The notes under the pieces: generated by a model
The model's database searches: none
The model's input: only the letters and a program-made list of their open reading frames with translations
What the model was told of the DNA's origin: nothing
Assembly: GCA_008933015.1 (NCBI GenBank)
Contig: WBXH01000003.1
Coordinates: 1-50,368 of the forward strand
DNA from: Verrucomicrobiota bacterium
GTDB taxonomy: Bacteria > Verrucomicrobiota > Verrucomicrobiia > Chthoniobacterales > UBA6821
Length of the DNA: 50,368 bases
Direction: 5' to 3'
Shown: positions 20,580 through 30,383 of the stretch, piece after piece
Position numbering within the stretch: position 1 is the stretch's first letter
Layout of the letters: the number at the start of each line of letters is the position of its first letter
Made by a program: the position numbers and the translations under genes

Positions 20580-22171
20580 AACCTCCTGATGAAGGTGTCT
20601 CTAAGGAACCTTGCATCGTCGTGACCGGGATAATCCAGGGTGAAGTGAAGACCTCGGCTTTCTTTCCTGCTCATGGCACAATCCACGATCAATGAGGCCG
20701 TTGTGGCTAGGTTACGGAGCTCCAATAGATCGGCCGTGATTTTGAAATTCCAATAAAATTCCTGAATCTCATTCTGAAGATTGCGAAGCCTGTGGGCCGC
20801 CCTCTGCAGACGCTTGTCGGTGCGAACAATGCCGACATAATCCCACATAAGTCGTCTGATTTCATCCCAGTTGTGGTAGATGACAACCAACTCGTCGACA
20901 TCCTGAACTTTCCCGGGACGCCACTCCGGCAACTCAACTTCGATCCCCTGCCGATGATGGTTGCGGCTAGCCTTGGCCTCAGCTCGGTGCGCCATCACAA
21001 GCGCCTCCAGAAGTGAGTTGCTAGCCAGTCGGTTGGCGCCATGCAGACCAGTGCAAGCGGCTTCCCCCACGGCATAGAGTCCCCGGAGGGAGGTCTCTCC
21101 ATTCAGATCGGTTTTCACCCCTCCGCACTGATAATGGGCTGCTGGAACGACAGGAATAGGTTGATGGGTGATATCGATCCCAAGCTTGAGACATGTCTCG
21201 TGAATGGTAGGAAAACGTTCCCTGATGAATTCCGCCTTCAAATGCGAGATATCGAGGTAGACGCAAGGCTTCCCAGTACGCTTCATCTCCGCATCGATGG
21301 CCCGGGCCACGATGTCGCGAGGGGCAAGTTCATGACGCTTGTCATATTTTCCCATGAAGCGCTTGCCCCGATCGTCCACTAGGAACCCTCCCTCCCCGCG
21401 CGCTGCCTCGGTAATTAAAAAGGACTTTGCCTGCGGATGAAAGAGACAGGTCGGGTGAAACTGCATGAACTCCATGTTGGCGATCGCCGCGCCAGCCCGC
21501 CAGGCCATCGCGACACCGTCACCGGTGGCAATACTGGGGTTTGTCGTGTACTGGTAGACCCTCCCACACCCCCCCGTGGCGAGGACAGTGACATCGGTAC
21601 GGAGTGTCTCTACTTCACCACTTAACTCGTCCAACACATAGAGCCCGACACAACCATCCTGCATCGCATAGCCGAGCTTACCGGTAGTGATCAAATCGAC
21701 AGCCATGTGGTTCTCCATCACCGTGATATTTGGGTGGACGGCCACGGCTTCCAGAAGGGTCTTCTCGATCTCAAAGCCAGTCGCATCCTTGGCATGCAGG
21801 ATACGGCGTTTCGAATGTCCCCCTTCACGTGCGAGATCAGGCTCCCTGATGCCTTCAGGGCCTGTTCGCTCGTCAAAATGCATCCCCAGTGAGACAAGCT
21901 CAGCAATACGCTCCGGCCCTTCGCTCACGATCGTGCGGACCACCTCCTCGTTGCAGAGCCCATCGCCTGCGATGAGGGTGTCAGTCACATGAAGGGAGAC
22001 CGAGTCCTCGCTGCTGGTGACACAGGCAATCCCGCCCTGAGCCCAGGCAGTGTTGGAATCGGCGCGGGATTTCTTCGTGACGATGGCAACGCTTCCTCGT
22101 TCAGCTGCTTTCAATGCAAAAGTGAGTCCAGCCAAACCGCTCCCCACGACGACGTAGTCAAAGGTCTTCAT
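20576..22171 (-). CDS. nadB: L-aspartate oxidase
   Basis: FAD enzyme oxidising L-aspartate to iminoaspartate, the first step of de novo NAD synthesis. At 531 residues it is full length. Visible are the FAD motif VVVGSGLAGLTFALKAA, SNTAWAQGGIA, HVTDTLIAGDGLCNE, the HSKRRILHAKDATG segment, MEFMQFHPTCL, and AGLHGANRLASNSLLE-like VGEAACTGLHGANRLASNS. The C-terminal helical domain resembles the fumarate reductase flavoprotein family, as expected. It overlaps panC by ATGA; nadA and nadC are not in the window. Confidence 0.96.
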   Translation of the reverse strand: MKTFDYVVVGSGLAGLTFALKAAERGSVAIVTKKSRADSNTAWAQGGIACVTSSEDSVSLHVTDTLIAGDGLCNEEVVRTIVSEGPERIAELVSLGMHFDERTGPEGIREPDLAREGGHSKRRILHAKDATGFEIEKTLLEAVAVHPNITVMENHMAVDLITTGKLGYAMQDGCVGLYVLDELSGEVETLRTDVTVLATGGCGRVYQYTTNPSIATGDGVAMAWRAGAAIANMEFMQFHPTCLFHPQAKSFLITEAARGEGGFLVDDRGKRFMGKYDKRHELAPRDIVARAIDAEMKRTGKPCVYLDISHLKAEFIRERFPTIHETCLKLGIDITHQPIPVVPAAHYQCGGVKTDLNGETSLRGLYAVGEAACTGLHGANRLASNSLLEALVMAHRAEAKASRNHHRQGIEVELPEWRPGKVQDVDELVVIYHNWDEIRRLMWDYVGIVRTDKRLQRAAHRLRNLQNEIQEFYWNFKITADLLELRNLATTASLIVDCAMSRKESRGLHFTLDYPGHDDARFLRDTFIRRF

Positions 22172-23025
22172 CGGGGAGTGGGTAGTGCCATATTGTCAAT
22201 GAGGCGGACATCACCGAAGCGCACAGCCACAAGGGCACGTGCGGGATTTTTGGCGTCGAGTTTTTTGAGAGGGGATAAGGTCGATTCATGCATGATTTCC
22301 GCGTAATCCAGACTGGCACCAGGAATGGCTGCGAGGTCCATGATTAAATTCCGCCGGAGTCGGGCCACGGAAACCTCACCTCCTGCGACTTCCATCGATC
22401 TAGCCTTCAATGTTTGGTAGATTCGGGGGGCCATTGATCGGTTCTCCCGTGAAAGAAAACGGTTTCTGGAACTAAGCGCCAAGCCGTCTTTCTCCCTTAC
22501 GGTCCGACATCCCTTAATCGTGACAGGCATCCTGAGATCACGGACCATGCGACGGATAACAGCCAGTTGCTGCCAGTCCTTCTCGCCGAAGATGGCGATA
22601 TCTGGAGCAACGATCTGGAACAGCATCGCAACCACTGTGCAGACGCCGTCAAAGTGTCCCGGCCTCGAGCCCCCGCATAAGCCACTAGAAAGCGATTTCT
22701 CATGTATCGAAACGGAGTGATCCCGAGCGTACATAGCTTCCGGTGATGGGTGAAAAAGCAGATCCACACCCTCCTCCCTGCACAGCTTGCGATCGGCGGC
22801 AAAAGGCCTGGGATAACGGGATAGATCCTCCTTGGGACCGAACTGGGTAGGATTCACGAAAATTGAGAGCACGACGCTACCCTTCGGTCCGGCTGTTCGC
22901 CTCGCCTGCCGAATCAACGAGGCATGGCCCGCGTGCAATGCACCCATGGTAGGCACAAAAACAATGGGGGATGGTGCCATCCTGCACCAGGCGGTGGCGG
23001 CGCTGATCTGCGCGGCCGTTTTCAC
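22168..23025 (-). CDS. panC: pantothenate synthetase
   Basis: ATP-dependent condensation of pantoate with beta-alanine. The 285 residues contain FVPTMGALHAGHASLI (the HxGH nucleotidyl transferase motif), LSIFVNPTQFGPKEDLSRYPR, FGEKDWQQLAVIRRMVRDL, and LALSSRNRFLS (KMSKS-equivalent region). secG lies 6 bases upstream and nadB overlaps its stop, so secG-panC-nadB look like one transcription unit joining protein export with two cofactor genes. Confidence 0.96.
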   Translation of the reverse strand: MKTAAQISAATAWCRMAPSPIVFVPTMGALHAGHASLIRQARRTAGPKGSVVLSIFVNPTQFGPKEDLSRYPRPFAADRKLCREEGVDLLFHPSPEAMYARDHSVSIHEKSLSSGLCGGSRPGHFDGVCTVVAMLFQIVAPDIAIFGEKDWQQLAVIRRMVRDLRMPVTIKGCRTVREKDGLALSSRNRFLSRENRSMAPRIYQTLKARSMEVAGGEVSVARLRRNLIMDLAAIPGASLDYAEIMHESTLSPLKKLDAKNPARALVAVRFGDVRLIDNMALPTPR

Positions 23026-23031
23026 GCCGCT

Positions 23032-23346
23032 TTATTTGGCAGGTGAAGAAACCGGCGCGGGTGCCTTCAGGAGTTGCTTCTGAATTGCTGTCGGCCCGGA
23101 GAAGGATTTTACCTGCAACACCGAAATGAGAAGCGTCAGCAAAAAGAAGAGGCCACCTAGCCAGACCGTGAACTTTGTCAGCACCGTCGTGGTCTGGGCT
23201 CCGAAGAGGTTGTCCGTGAGGCCACCACCGAACGCGGCCCCCAACCCTTCGCTCTTGGGGCGTTGCATGAGAATTGTGAGGATCATCAGCAGGCAGATGA
23301 TCACCAGGAACGATACGAGGATAGGCATGAGGAGCCACATAGGCAT
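23032..23346 (-). CDS. secG: preprotein translocase subunit SecG
   Basis: Small inner-membrane subunit of SecYEG. 104 residues with two membrane segments (about 5-27 and 58-80) separated by the conserved cytoplasmic loop MQRPKSEGLGAAFGGG and LFGAQTTTVLTKFT. The C-terminal tail is rich in Pro and Ala. Several in-frame ATGs occur near the start (MPMWLLM), with no clear Shine-Dalgarno. It diverges from accB across a 99-base intergenic region. Confidence 0.93.
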   Translation of the reverse strand: MPMWLLMPILVSFLVIICLLMILTILMQRPKSEGLGAAFGGGLTDNLFGAQTTTVLTKFTVWLGGLFFLLTLLISVLQVKSFSGPTAIQKQLLKAPAPVSSPAK

Positions 23347-23391
23347 TTACTAAATCCGGAACATTTCCCGCTGTAAAGAGGGATCGGTTAC

Positions 23392-23421
23392 TTGACCTTG
23401 GGTGCACATCCCATTCAGAAT
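23392..23421 (+). promoter_or_regulatory. candidate promoter for accB-accC
   Basis: In the 99-base region between secG and accB, TTGACC (23392-23397) is followed after 18 bases by CAGAAT (23416-23421). The -35 is strong and the -10 has 4 of 6 matches. The leader would be roughly 20 bases with no obvious Shine-Dalgarno. Confidence 0.4.
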
Positions 23422-23445
23422 TGAACTTTCAATAAAAAATACAGC

Positions 23446-24015
23446 ATGGCACGTAACACAAAGACCTCAAAAAAAGCCACGATCATCCCGACGAAGGCTT
23501 CAGCCAAAAAGAAATCCACTCCAGTGACTGCCAAGGGAGCAACCCGCGAAAAAAATGCTGATTTTCAAGAGGTCCGGACTCTCATCGAACTCCTCAAGAA
23601 AAACGACCTTGCGGTTCTGGAATTCGAGCAGGGTGATTTGCGCATCATTTTGAAAACTCCGGCCGGCTCTTCAGGAGGGGCCACGTTAATCCACGGACAT
23701 GCACCAGCAGCAGCACCGGCAACTTCCACACCTGCGGTCTTAATTGATAAAGAGTCTCCTGCCGAGCCTGAGAAGGGCAATTTCAAGGAGATCACCTCTC
23801 CAATGGTGGGAACATTCTACGCCGCCCCCTCCCCTGAATCTCCCGCTTTCGTCGAAGTTGGGAAAACCGTCAATGCCGAGACCGTCGTTTGCATCGTCGA
23901 AGCGATGAAGGTCATGAACGAAATCAAAGCGGAGATATCCGGAAAGATCGTCGAGGTCGTTGCCGAAAGCGGCAAACCGGTCCAATTCGGTCAGGTCCTC
24001 TTCCGGGTCAGCTGA
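23446..24015 (+). CDS. accB: biotin carboxyl carrier protein of acetyl-CoA carboxylase
   Basis: Carries the biotin that shuttles carboxyl groups in fatty acid synthesis. The 189-residue protein has an N-terminal Lys/Thr/Ala-rich tail (about 1-40), an [24 protein letters not shown] segment typical of AccB, an Ala/Pro linker, and a C-terminal biotinyl domain ([18 protein letters not shown], then [10 protein letters not shown] with the biotinylated Lys near residue 155). The basic N-terminal tail is longer than in E. coli AccB (156 residues). accC follows 29 bases later. Confidence 0.95.
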   Translation: MARNTKTSKKATIIPTKASAKKKSTPVTAKGATREKNADFQEVRTLIELLKKNDLAVLEFEQGDLRIILKTPAGSSGGATLIHGHAPAAAPATSTPAVLIDKESPAEPEKGNFKEITSPMVGTFYAAPSPESPAFVEVGKTVNAETVVCIVEAMKVMNEIKAEISGKIVEVVAESGKPVQFGQVLFRVS

Positions 24016-24044
24016 GACAATCGGAAAAACGGACCACCGAAAAA

Positions 24045-25409
24045 ATGTTCAAGAAAGTCCTGATAGCCAACCGCGGGGAAATTGCCCTGCGAATCATCCG
24101 AGCCTGCAAGGAACTGGGTGTCGGCACAGTCGCCGTTTACTCTGAGCCCGACCTGCACTCCCTTCACGTTCAGTTTGCTGACGAGGCAATCTGTATCGGA
24201 CCTGCTGCGGGGAGTGAGAGCTACCTACGGATCGACCGCATCATCAGTGCGGCGGAAATAGCCGATGTGGATGCCATTCATCCCGGATACGGGTTTCTCG
24301 CCGAAAACGCCCATTTTGCCGAAATCTGCGCCTCGGCCAATATCGCCTTTATCGGTCCCTCACCCGAGTCGATCCGACTCATGGGCGACAAGAATAGTGC
24401 CCGTGAATGTGCCAAGAAGGCCGGCGTGCCCATCTCCCCGGGAAGTGACGGTATTGTTCCGGACGAAAAGGAAGCCATTAAGGTCGCTCGAAAGATCGGC
24501 TATCCCGTGATGATCAAGGCGGTCGCCGGCGGTGGCGGTCGCGGCATGCGCATGGCTCACAACGAGGGAAGCCTTGTCCAGGGATTCCACAGCGCCCGGA
24601 TGGAGGCTGACAAGGCTTTCGGCAATCCCGATGTTTACATCGAGAAGCTGATCGTGAACCCGCACCACATCGAGTTCCAGGTCTTTGGGGACAAGCATGG
24701 CAAGATTGTGCATCTCGGCGAGCGTGACTGCTCTCTCCAGCGTCGCAACCAGAAGATCCTTGAGGAGTGTCCCTCCCCGCTGATGACGGAGGATCTTCGC
24801 AAGCGCATGGGCGAGGCATCGATCCGACTCTGCGAGACCGTCGGTTATTACAACGCAGGAACCATTGAGTACCTGGTCGATGACGACCTGAACTTCTATT
24901 TCATGGAGATGAATACACGCATCCAAGTGGAGCATCCCGTGACCGAGGAGGTCTACGGTGTCGATCTCGTAAAACAGCAAATTCAGGTGGCCGCCGGAGA
25001 GCATCTCTCCGACTACCTTCTCAACGCCAAACCTCGACTCCACTCCATCGAGTGCCGCATCAATGCGGAGGATCCTGAAAAGAATTTCATGCCTTGCCCT
25101 GGGAAGATAGAGGCCTATTACGCACCGGGAGGCCGCGGATTGCGCATCGACTCCCATGCCTATGCGGGTTATCCGATCCCACCAAACTATGACTCGATGA
25201 TCTCCAAGATGATCGCCACCGCCTCGACACGTGAAGCCGCGATCGCCCGCATGTCACGTGCTCTTGGCGAGTATCAGGTGGTCGGGATCAAGACGACTAT
25301 CCCGCTTCACCAGGTCATCATGCAGAACGTTAATTTCCGAAAAGGCAAGTATCACACCGGATTCCTGGAACACCTCCTCAAGGATGGCGTTCCGGTGATG
25401 AAGGAGTAG
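24045..25409 (+). CDS. accC: biotin carboxylase
   Basis: ATP-grasp subunit that carboxylates biotin on AccB using bicarbonate. Start at the ATG 24045 ([20 protein letters not shown]), giving 454 residues as in the family; the open frame upstream overlaps accB and is not coding. Motifs: [11 protein letters not shown], the Gly-rich [52 protein letters not shown] with the catalytic Arg/Glu, and [16 protein letters not shown]. The carboxyltransferase genes accA and accD are not here. Confidence 0.97.
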   Translation: MFKKVLIANRGEIALRIIRACKELGVGTVAVYSEPDLHSLHVQFADEAICIGPAAGSESYLRIDRIISAAEIADVDAIHPGYGFLAENAHFAEICASANIAFIGPSPESIRLMGDKNSARECAKKAGVPISPGSDGIVPDEKEAIKVARKIGYPVMIKAVAGGGGRGMRMAHNEGSLVQGFHSARMEADKAFGNPDVYIEKLIVNPHHIEFQVFGDKHGKIVHLGERDCSLQRRNQKILEECPSPLMTEDLRKRMGEASIRLCETVGYYNAGTIEYLVDDDLNFYFMEMNTRIQVEHPVTEEVYGVDLVKQQIQVAAGEHLSDYLLNAKPRLHSIECRINAEDPEKNFMPCPGKIEAYYAPGGRGLRIDSHAYAGYPIPPNYDSMISKMIATASTREAAIARMSRALGEYQVVGIKTTIPLHQVIMQNVNFRKGKYHTGFLEHLLKDGVPVMKE

Positions 25410-25489
25410 GCACTCATGCCTCTGTCAAGAGGAGTAAGGAATTTGCCAAAGGTAATCCCTCTTCTTCACATTAGATACAGATCACCTTC

Positions 25490-26128
25490 ATGAAAACGCT
25501 TGCTGAGTGCAGCCTTTACGGAATTGTCGATACTGGTTATGTGGCCAGAGAAAGGCTTGGAACCATCACAAGCCAACTCCTCCAAGGTGGTGCTGATATC
25601 ATTCAGCTAAGGGCCAAAGGATGCGCGCCTCAGGAAGTTATTGCTATGGCACTGGAAATCGCACCGCTCTGCCGTGCAGCGGGCATTCCCTTCATCCTTA
25701 ATGATCATTCGGAACTGGTTCGTGAGGTCGGGGCAGACGGCGCCCATGTGGGACAAGATGATCTGTCGGTATCCGAGGCGCGCCGACTTGCCGGTCCGGG
25801 AGCCATTATCGGAAAATCAACCCATTCCGTAGAGCAGGCTATCGCAGCATCAGCGGAATCGCCCGACTACATTGGCTTCGGCCCCCTCTTTGCAACACCC
25901 ACAAAACCCGATTACACACCCATCGGGACAGAGGGGATTCAAGAAGTTCACGCTCAACTTTCGCTACCTATCTTCTGCATTGGCGGAATTAAACTCTCCA
26001 ATCTCCGGCATGTCCTGGATACGGGAGCACAGCGCGTGGTGATTGTTTCCGATCTTTTGCTGGCGGACGACCCCTCTGGCCGGACCGCCAATTGCAAGTC
26101 TGTCCTGAATTTGAGTGGTCGTGCCTGA
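25490..26128 (+). CDS. thiE: thiamine-phosphate synthase
   Basis: Joins HMP-pyrophosphate and thiazole phosphate to give thiamine phosphate. 212 residues, TIM barrel: LYGIVDTG, GGADIIQLRAKG, FILNDHSELVREVGADGAHVGQDDLS, GKSTHSVEQA, YIGFGPLFATPTKPDYTPIG, and FCIGGIKLSNL. It is separated from thiS/thiH by 20 kb and no TPP riboswitch-like sequence precedes it. A small CCTCT-GTCA-AGAGG hairpin sits between accC and thiE. Its stop overlaps the start of the following methyltransferase. Confidence 0.94.
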   Translation: MKTLAECSLYGIVDTGYVARERLGTITSQLLQGGADIIQLRAKGCAPQEVIAMALEIAPLCRAAGIPFILNDHSELVREVGADGAHVGQDDLSVSEARRLAGPGAIIGKSTHSVEQAIAASAESPDYIGFGPLFATPTKPDYTPIGTEGIQEVHAQLSLPIFCIGGIKLSNLRHVLDTGAQRVVIVSDLLLADDPSGRTANCKSVLNLSGRA

Positions 26129-27152
26129 CCTTCTTTCATTCCTCCATAGATTGCAGGAAAAGCATGGAGGTGTTCTTTCCTTTGAACACTTCATGCGGGA
26201 GGCCCTCTACCATCCTGACTTCGGCTACTACTCGGCGAATATCAAAGGTGTCGGTAAGGTAGGTGATTTTTCTACGAGCGCCTCACTGGATAGCTTTCTC
26301 GGAGAGGCAATCGCAGCTTGGATAAAAAAACGAACTGAGAATCTCGGTTGGAAACGGATACCAATCCTTGAGGTCGGAGCTGGAAATGGAGAACTATCAC
26401 GAGCAGTGCTTTATCATCTTGGCTGGAAAGCTCGATGGATGACCGACTACATGATCCTGGAGACCTCTCCTATCCTGAGAGCGCAACAGCAGTCCAGACT
26501 CACGTGGCGCGGCGTACACTGGGTCTCCTCCCTTGAGGAGGCGCTGGCGAACAGTGGTGGCACGGCACTCATTTTCAGCAACGAGTTGGCGGATGCCTTC
26601 CCCTGCCGGATTTTTGAGAGAGGTGTTGTAGGTTGGAGGGAGCTCGGGGTTCGGATCACCACTCAAGGATCCCTTGAAGAAACTCTCCTTGGCTCCCCTC
26701 AAGAGGATTCTTGGTTTACTCAATTTGATCACCTTCCCGCAGGTCAGCGGGTGGAGCGCATCGATTCCTTCCGGGACTGGATGAAGGATTTAAACTCCCT
26801 GTGGATACTGGGTTCGATGCTCACCATCGATTATGGCAACACGTCAAATCTTCTCTACGACCGCAGGCCAGATGGCTCGCTCCGGGCTTACTTCCGTCAC
26901 GAACGCTACATCGGTAATCAGGTGTATGCGCGCTTTGGCAAACAGGACCTGACTGCAGATGTCAATTTCAGTGATCTGATTGCCTGGGGAAGCAGTTTTG
27001 GCTGGAGAAATGAACCCCTCCTTACGCAGCGGGAGTTTATTAAGAAATGGGTTAACTCTAAAGCAAACACGGCACTTTCCAACCGCTTTTCAACCTTCGG
27101 CGATGCGGGGGATTCCTTTAAAGTACTTGAGCAATCGAAACAGTTGAAATAA
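26121..27152 (+). CDS. SAM-dependent methyltransferase, MidA/NDUFAF7 family
   Basis: About 343 residues from the GTG at 26121, overlapping the thiE stop (GTG at 26115 is an alternative). Family features: MREALYHPDFGYYS near the start, GDFSTSASLDSFLGEAIA, the SAM-binding ILEVGAGNGELSRAVL, ILETSPILRAQQQ, and IFSNELADAFPCRIFE, followed by LTIDYGNT. In eukaryotes NDUFAF7/MidA methylates an arginine of a complex I subunit; the bacterial substrate is unknown. The gene converges on lptD with only 7 bases between stops. Confidence 0.86.
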   Translation: MPDLLSFLHRLQEKHGGVLSFEHFMREALYHPDFGYYSANIKGVGKVGDFSTSASLDSFLGEAIAAWIKKRTENLGWKRIPILEVGAGNGELSRAVLYHLGWKARWMTDYMILETSPILRAQQQSRLTWRGVHWVSSLEEALANSGGTALIFSNELADAFPCRIFERGVVGWRELGVRITTQGSLEETLLGSPQEDSWFTQFDHLPAGQRVERIDSFRDWMKDLNSLWILGSMLTIDYGNTSNLLYDRRPDGSLRAYFRHERYIGNQVYARFGKQDLTADVNFSDLIAWGSSFGWRNEPLLTQREFIKKWVNSKANTALSNRFSTFGDAGDSFKVLEQSKQLK

Positions 27153-27159
27153 AAAGTTT

Positions 27160-29601
27160 CTAAGGAGCTAAAGGGCTTGAGCCGGCTTGGGATGCGGGAC
27201 TGAAGGCAAATGGAAGGGTGACCTGAGGAAGATCCTTAAGCGTCATGCTGAGCAGAGCTCCGTATTGGGTCTGCTGGCTGGTCGTTCCTGAGGCCTGATT
27301 ATTACGCACCTCGGCACCGAAGGAGAAAATCCAACTCGAGAGGTCCCGGTTGATCATGTATCGCTGGTAGATCAGCGAATTAGGCTGTCCTGCCTGCACG
27401 TTGTATATTTCTTGGGCGCTCAAGGACCAGTGATCATTGGCACGCCAGAACACATTGAAGGGGTACTGGTTGCCGGTGGCTGTCGAGGCAGTGCCGAGGC
27501 TATTGGTGCTCGCCACGCCCGTGTAGTTGTTCAGATATCGGGTTCCGAAACCAAACTCCAGATTACGAACTGGCATGACCTTGATGTCAGAGTTGAGCTC
27601 GGTGAATCCTTCAGAACAGAGAGGAACCTGGGATCCAATGCCAAAGTTCAGCCAACTGACAGGGGCAACAATGAGGCGGTCGTTGAGATTAGAGATCGGC
27701 CCGTTCACGTATGGGTTAATCCCGTTCACATCGGCAAAGGTATCCAAAAAGATCCAGTCGTAGGTCTCCCCGTCGCGCCGTGTCTGAAGACGGTTCCTGA
27801 AGCCAAGTCGCCAGATGGCCCAAGTATCGATGGAATCGATCGCGGCGAATTGAGGGAAGTCAAGGGGCTCCAACTGGGTGGAACTCGGCTGGTATCCCGA
27901 CTTGGTTTTTGCGGTCGGGTTATTCGGCAGGAGGCGGTCGAACTGGAGAACCTGATTCGCATTCGGGCCACCCGCATAGACATAAGAGAGATCACTGTAG
28001 GGCTGAAAAACGTGCCTCAGCCCATCCAGTCCCAGAAAGCTGGATTGAACATTTTCAAAATTGCGCGAGATCTTGAAAGAGTTCTCCAACCCAAGATTGA
28101 AAATGGGACGGAAAACATTGCCAGTAGTATGCAGTGTATTAGGTGGAGTCGTATTTGTAGTGACGATCTTCGTGCTAGAATTGGTTATTGTTGTGATCGT
28201 CGGATTTGCCGAGTATGCGAAAGGTGTGATGGCATTATTACTATCAACATAATGACCGCCTTCACTGTAGAAAACCCCACGGATACCAGCCATTGGTATT
28301 GTAGAGAGCCATCCAAAAAGATTCATCGGTGCACTAATCTGATGGAATGTATCAAATCTAGTAGCACCATAATCTATTTTGGAAGAGCTGAATGCGGTGT
28401 TGATCGCCGTGTTGGTGTATCCTATCGGAGCGTTTGTTGAGAATTTCCTATTGAGTTGGCCCAGTGAAGTCGTCCCATCATAATAGATGGGCAGTCCGAA
28501 CAAGGGCTCCTGCTTGAAATCAAAGGCGACCTCAGGCAATCGCTCCGTGGTCTCCTGGAATTGGTTCATCTGCCACCTCGTGACAAGCGACAGGCTGTAA
28601 ATATCATCCAACTTGGTCAGCGCTACGTTGTTATCGGGTTGTGGATTGACGCGGTTTTCCGCAGGGTAATAGTCCTGCATGAAATTGGCGTCGCTCAGCT
28701 TGGTCATATCCAAGGTAGCGTAGATATCATCTGTCAGGAAGACGTTCCCTTGGTACCCGACGCGGTAGCGACTGGGGTTGGTAGTAGCCGGCAAGGCATC
28801 CTTGAACTTGGCTGGATTAATGTCGTTGGCGTAGTAGGAGATGAACTTACCGAGATTTCGGTCATTCTTCCCGAATTTTAGGTTGGCATCAAAACCGACG
28901 GCGTAACCGTGAAGGGTACGATAGTCGGACCGGACAGTGGCCAGAAAGTTATCCCCTGTGCCGAGCGCCACCGTGTAAGCGGTTAAGAGGAACCCTCCCC
29001 ACTGGGAGTCATAGCCGGGGGAAAATTGCAGACCATTGTGGTTCAGGCTTGAGAAGGCGTACGGCACCCACATCACGGGGATTTTGCCAACATAAAGAGT
29101 GGTGTTGAGTAAAACTACCCTGTCATTCGGGTAGATCCGGATTGTTTTTGCATGGACATGCCAGTCGGGCATCGAAGAGTCGGAAGTGGTGATATCAGAA
29201 TCACTCAGGCGGAATTCCTTGGTTCCGAACCCCCTGGCAGAGAGTGAACTGAACTTGAGCGGATCATGACTGCCCTCAAATTCAAGAGCCCGGGTCTGCT
29301 TGGTTTCCAAGTTATAAAATACACGCTGTCCATTGAAGAGATCCTCTCCACTATAGATCCTCACATTCCCAACCAGCAGCACATCGCGCGTGTCGGGATT
29401 GTATTCGGCGTGATCGGCATAGATGGAGATGCCTCCGTAGTGTATCTGAACATTGTTATCTGCCACGGCGGTTCCGTTCTCGAAACGGGTGTCCCCATCG
29501 GCCGTTATTTCGACGGGTTTATCACTGAAATTTTCGAACTGGGCCCGCAGAGGGGCGCAGAGGAAAACTAACAGGGATAAAAGTAGGAATAAAAATCGCA
29601 T
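27160..29601 (-). CDS. lptD: LPS-assembly outer-membrane protein LptD
   Basis: Inserts LPS into the outer leaflet of the outer membrane. From the ATG at 29601, 813 residues: signal peptide MRFLFLLLSLLVFLCAPLRAQ, an OstA-like periplasmic beta-jellyroll (KPVEITADGDTRFENGTA; NVQIHYGGISIYADHAEYN; DVLLVGNVRIYSG), then a long beta-barrel with alternating strands ending near LSMTLKDLPQVTLPF. A Thr/Asn-rich, more AT-rich stretch near 28,100-28,260 looks like a variable surface loop. The mature protein has a single Cys (near QVPLCSEG), so the interdomain disulfides of E. coli LptD cannot form. The long antisense open frame at 27,412-28,440 is a shadow. Confidence 0.9.
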   Translation of the reverse strand: MRFLFLLLSLLVFLCAPLRAQFENFSDKPVEITADGDTRFENGTAVADNNVQIHYGGISIYADHAEYNPDTRDVLLVGNVRIYSGEDLFNGQRVFYNLETKQTRALEFEGSHDPLKFSSLSARGFGTKEFRLSDSDITTSDSSMPDWHVHAKTIRIYPNDRVVLLNTTLYVGKIPVMWVPYAFSSLNHNGLQFSPGYDSQWGGFLLTAYTVALGTGDNFLATVRSDYRTLHGYAVGFDANLKFGKNDRNLGKFISYYANDINPAKFKDALPATTNPSRYRVGYQGNVFLTDDIYATLDMTKLSDANFMQDYYPAENRVNPQPDNNVALTKLDDIYSLSLVTRWQMNQFQETTERLPEVAFDFKQEPLFGLPIYYDGTTSLGQLNRKFSTNAPIGYTNTAINTAFSSSKIDYGATRFDTFHQISAPMNLFGWLSTIPMAGIRGVFYSEGGHYVDSNNAITPFAYSANPTITTITNSSTKIVTTNTTPPNTLHTTGNVFRPIFNLGLENSFKISRNFENVQSSFLGLDGLRHVFQPYSDLSYVYAGGPNANQVLQFDRLLPNNPTAKTKSGYQPSSTQLEPLDFPQFAAIDSIDTWAIWRLGFRNRLQTRRDGETYDWIFLDTFADVNGINPYVNGPISNLNDRLIVAPVSWLNFGIGSQVPLCSEGFTELNSDIKVMPVRNLEFGFGTRYLNNYTGVASTNSLGTASTATGNQYPFNVFWRANDHWSLSAQEIYNVQAGQPNSLIYQRYMINRDLSSWIFSFGAEVRNNQASGTTSQQTQYGALLSMTLKDLPQVTLPFAFSPASQAGSSPLAP

Positions 29602-29652
29602 TGATAGAGACCCGTAAAGGCTAAGTCGCACCCCCCCTCGTTCAAGGAGAAA

Positions 29653-29670
29653 ATCGCCCGTCAGCGCGAT
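29653..29670 (-). terminator. weak terminator-like hairpin after phoU
   Basis: On the minus strand ATCGC and GCGAT pair around an 8-base loop and are followed by TTTTC, about 20 bases beyond the phoU stop and before lptD. The stem is short. It may attenuate read-through from the pst operon into lptD. Confidence 0.28.
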
Positions 29671-29692
29671 AAATGGAGAGGCTCTTGAAACA

Positions 29693-30376
29693 CTATTTCC
29701 CGAGGTGCCTGATATCCTCCGCCCTGACTGCAAAGACCACATCCTCAGCAATGTTAGCAGAATGGTCACCGATGCGCTCGAGACACCTGCTGATAAAGAT
29801 CATATTCAGGTAGGCGGGAAGGTTTGTGGAATCATCCTGCATCCGGTTAATCAACTCATCGGTAACTTCCTTATTCAATCTGTCGAGGCTCTTGTCTCGG
29901 GCCTTAAGTTCGACGGCCAGAGATGCGTTCCGTTCGGCAAAGGATCTGATGGCATCTTCAAACATCTCGAGCGAAAGCTTGATCACTGGATCAAGAAGGT
30001 GAAGCTCAGGTAACTCCGGATGCTCGTTGAGTTTGCGCGCTCGGCGGGCGATATTGACGGCCTGATCGGCAACCCTCTCGATATTGGCGCCAATCTTGAT
30101 GGAGGAGATCACTTCGCGAAGATCTTTGGCGACAGGTTGAAAGCGACTCATCACCTCAATCCCCTCCCTGTCGATCTGGATCTCAAGAAGGTCGATCTCC
30201 TCGTCATCAGCGATGGAGTGGTTACAAAAATCGTCGTCACGTTCAAAAAGGCCCTGGATGGCGTTCTGAAGGTTTTTCTTCGTCAGGCTCGCCATCGTCA
30301 AAACGCTGCCCCGGAGTTTATCCAGGGCCGTCGTGAAATCGGAAAGCGTGTGGGGTCGGGATGGTTCGGTATGCAT
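29693..30376 (-). CDS. phoU: phosphate signalling regulator PhoU
   Basis: Negative regulator that links the Pst transporter to the PhoR sensor kinase. The ATG at 30376 (MHTEPSRPHTLSDF) gives 227 residues, close to the family norm; the frame is open to 30508 inside pstB. Two three-helix-bundle repeats are recognisable: an N-terminal half with LMASLTKKNLQ-like and DEEIDLLEIQIDREGIEVM, RVADQAVNIARRA, and a second half with CLERIGDHSANIAEDVVF. The ERxxDxxxN(I)A metal-binding motif occurs in both halves. Last gene of the pstSCAB-phoU operon; phoB/phoR are not seen. Confidence 0.94.
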   Translation of the reverse strand: MHTEPSRPHTLSDFTTALDKLRGSVLTMASLTKKNLQNAIQGLFERDDDFCNHSIADDEEIDLLEIQIDREGIEVMSRFQPVAKDLREVISSIKIGANIERVADQAVNIARRARKLNEHPELPELHLLDPVIKLSLEMFEDAIRSFAERNASLAVELKARDKSLDRLNKEVTDELINRMQDDSTNLPAYLNMIFISRCLERIGDHSANIAEDVVFAVRAEDIRHLGK

Positions 30377-30383
30377 GATGGGA

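Noticed and set aside
25410-25489. Possible TPP riboswitch before thiE
   Set aside because: Only 80 bases, without the CTGAGA and ACCTGATCTGGATAATGCC-like conserved segments; just a 5-bp hairpin.
27412-28440. 342-codon open frame on the plus strand
   Set aside because: It lies fully antisense to lptD, whose signal peptide, OstA domain and barrel are clear. The translated product has no recognisable motif.
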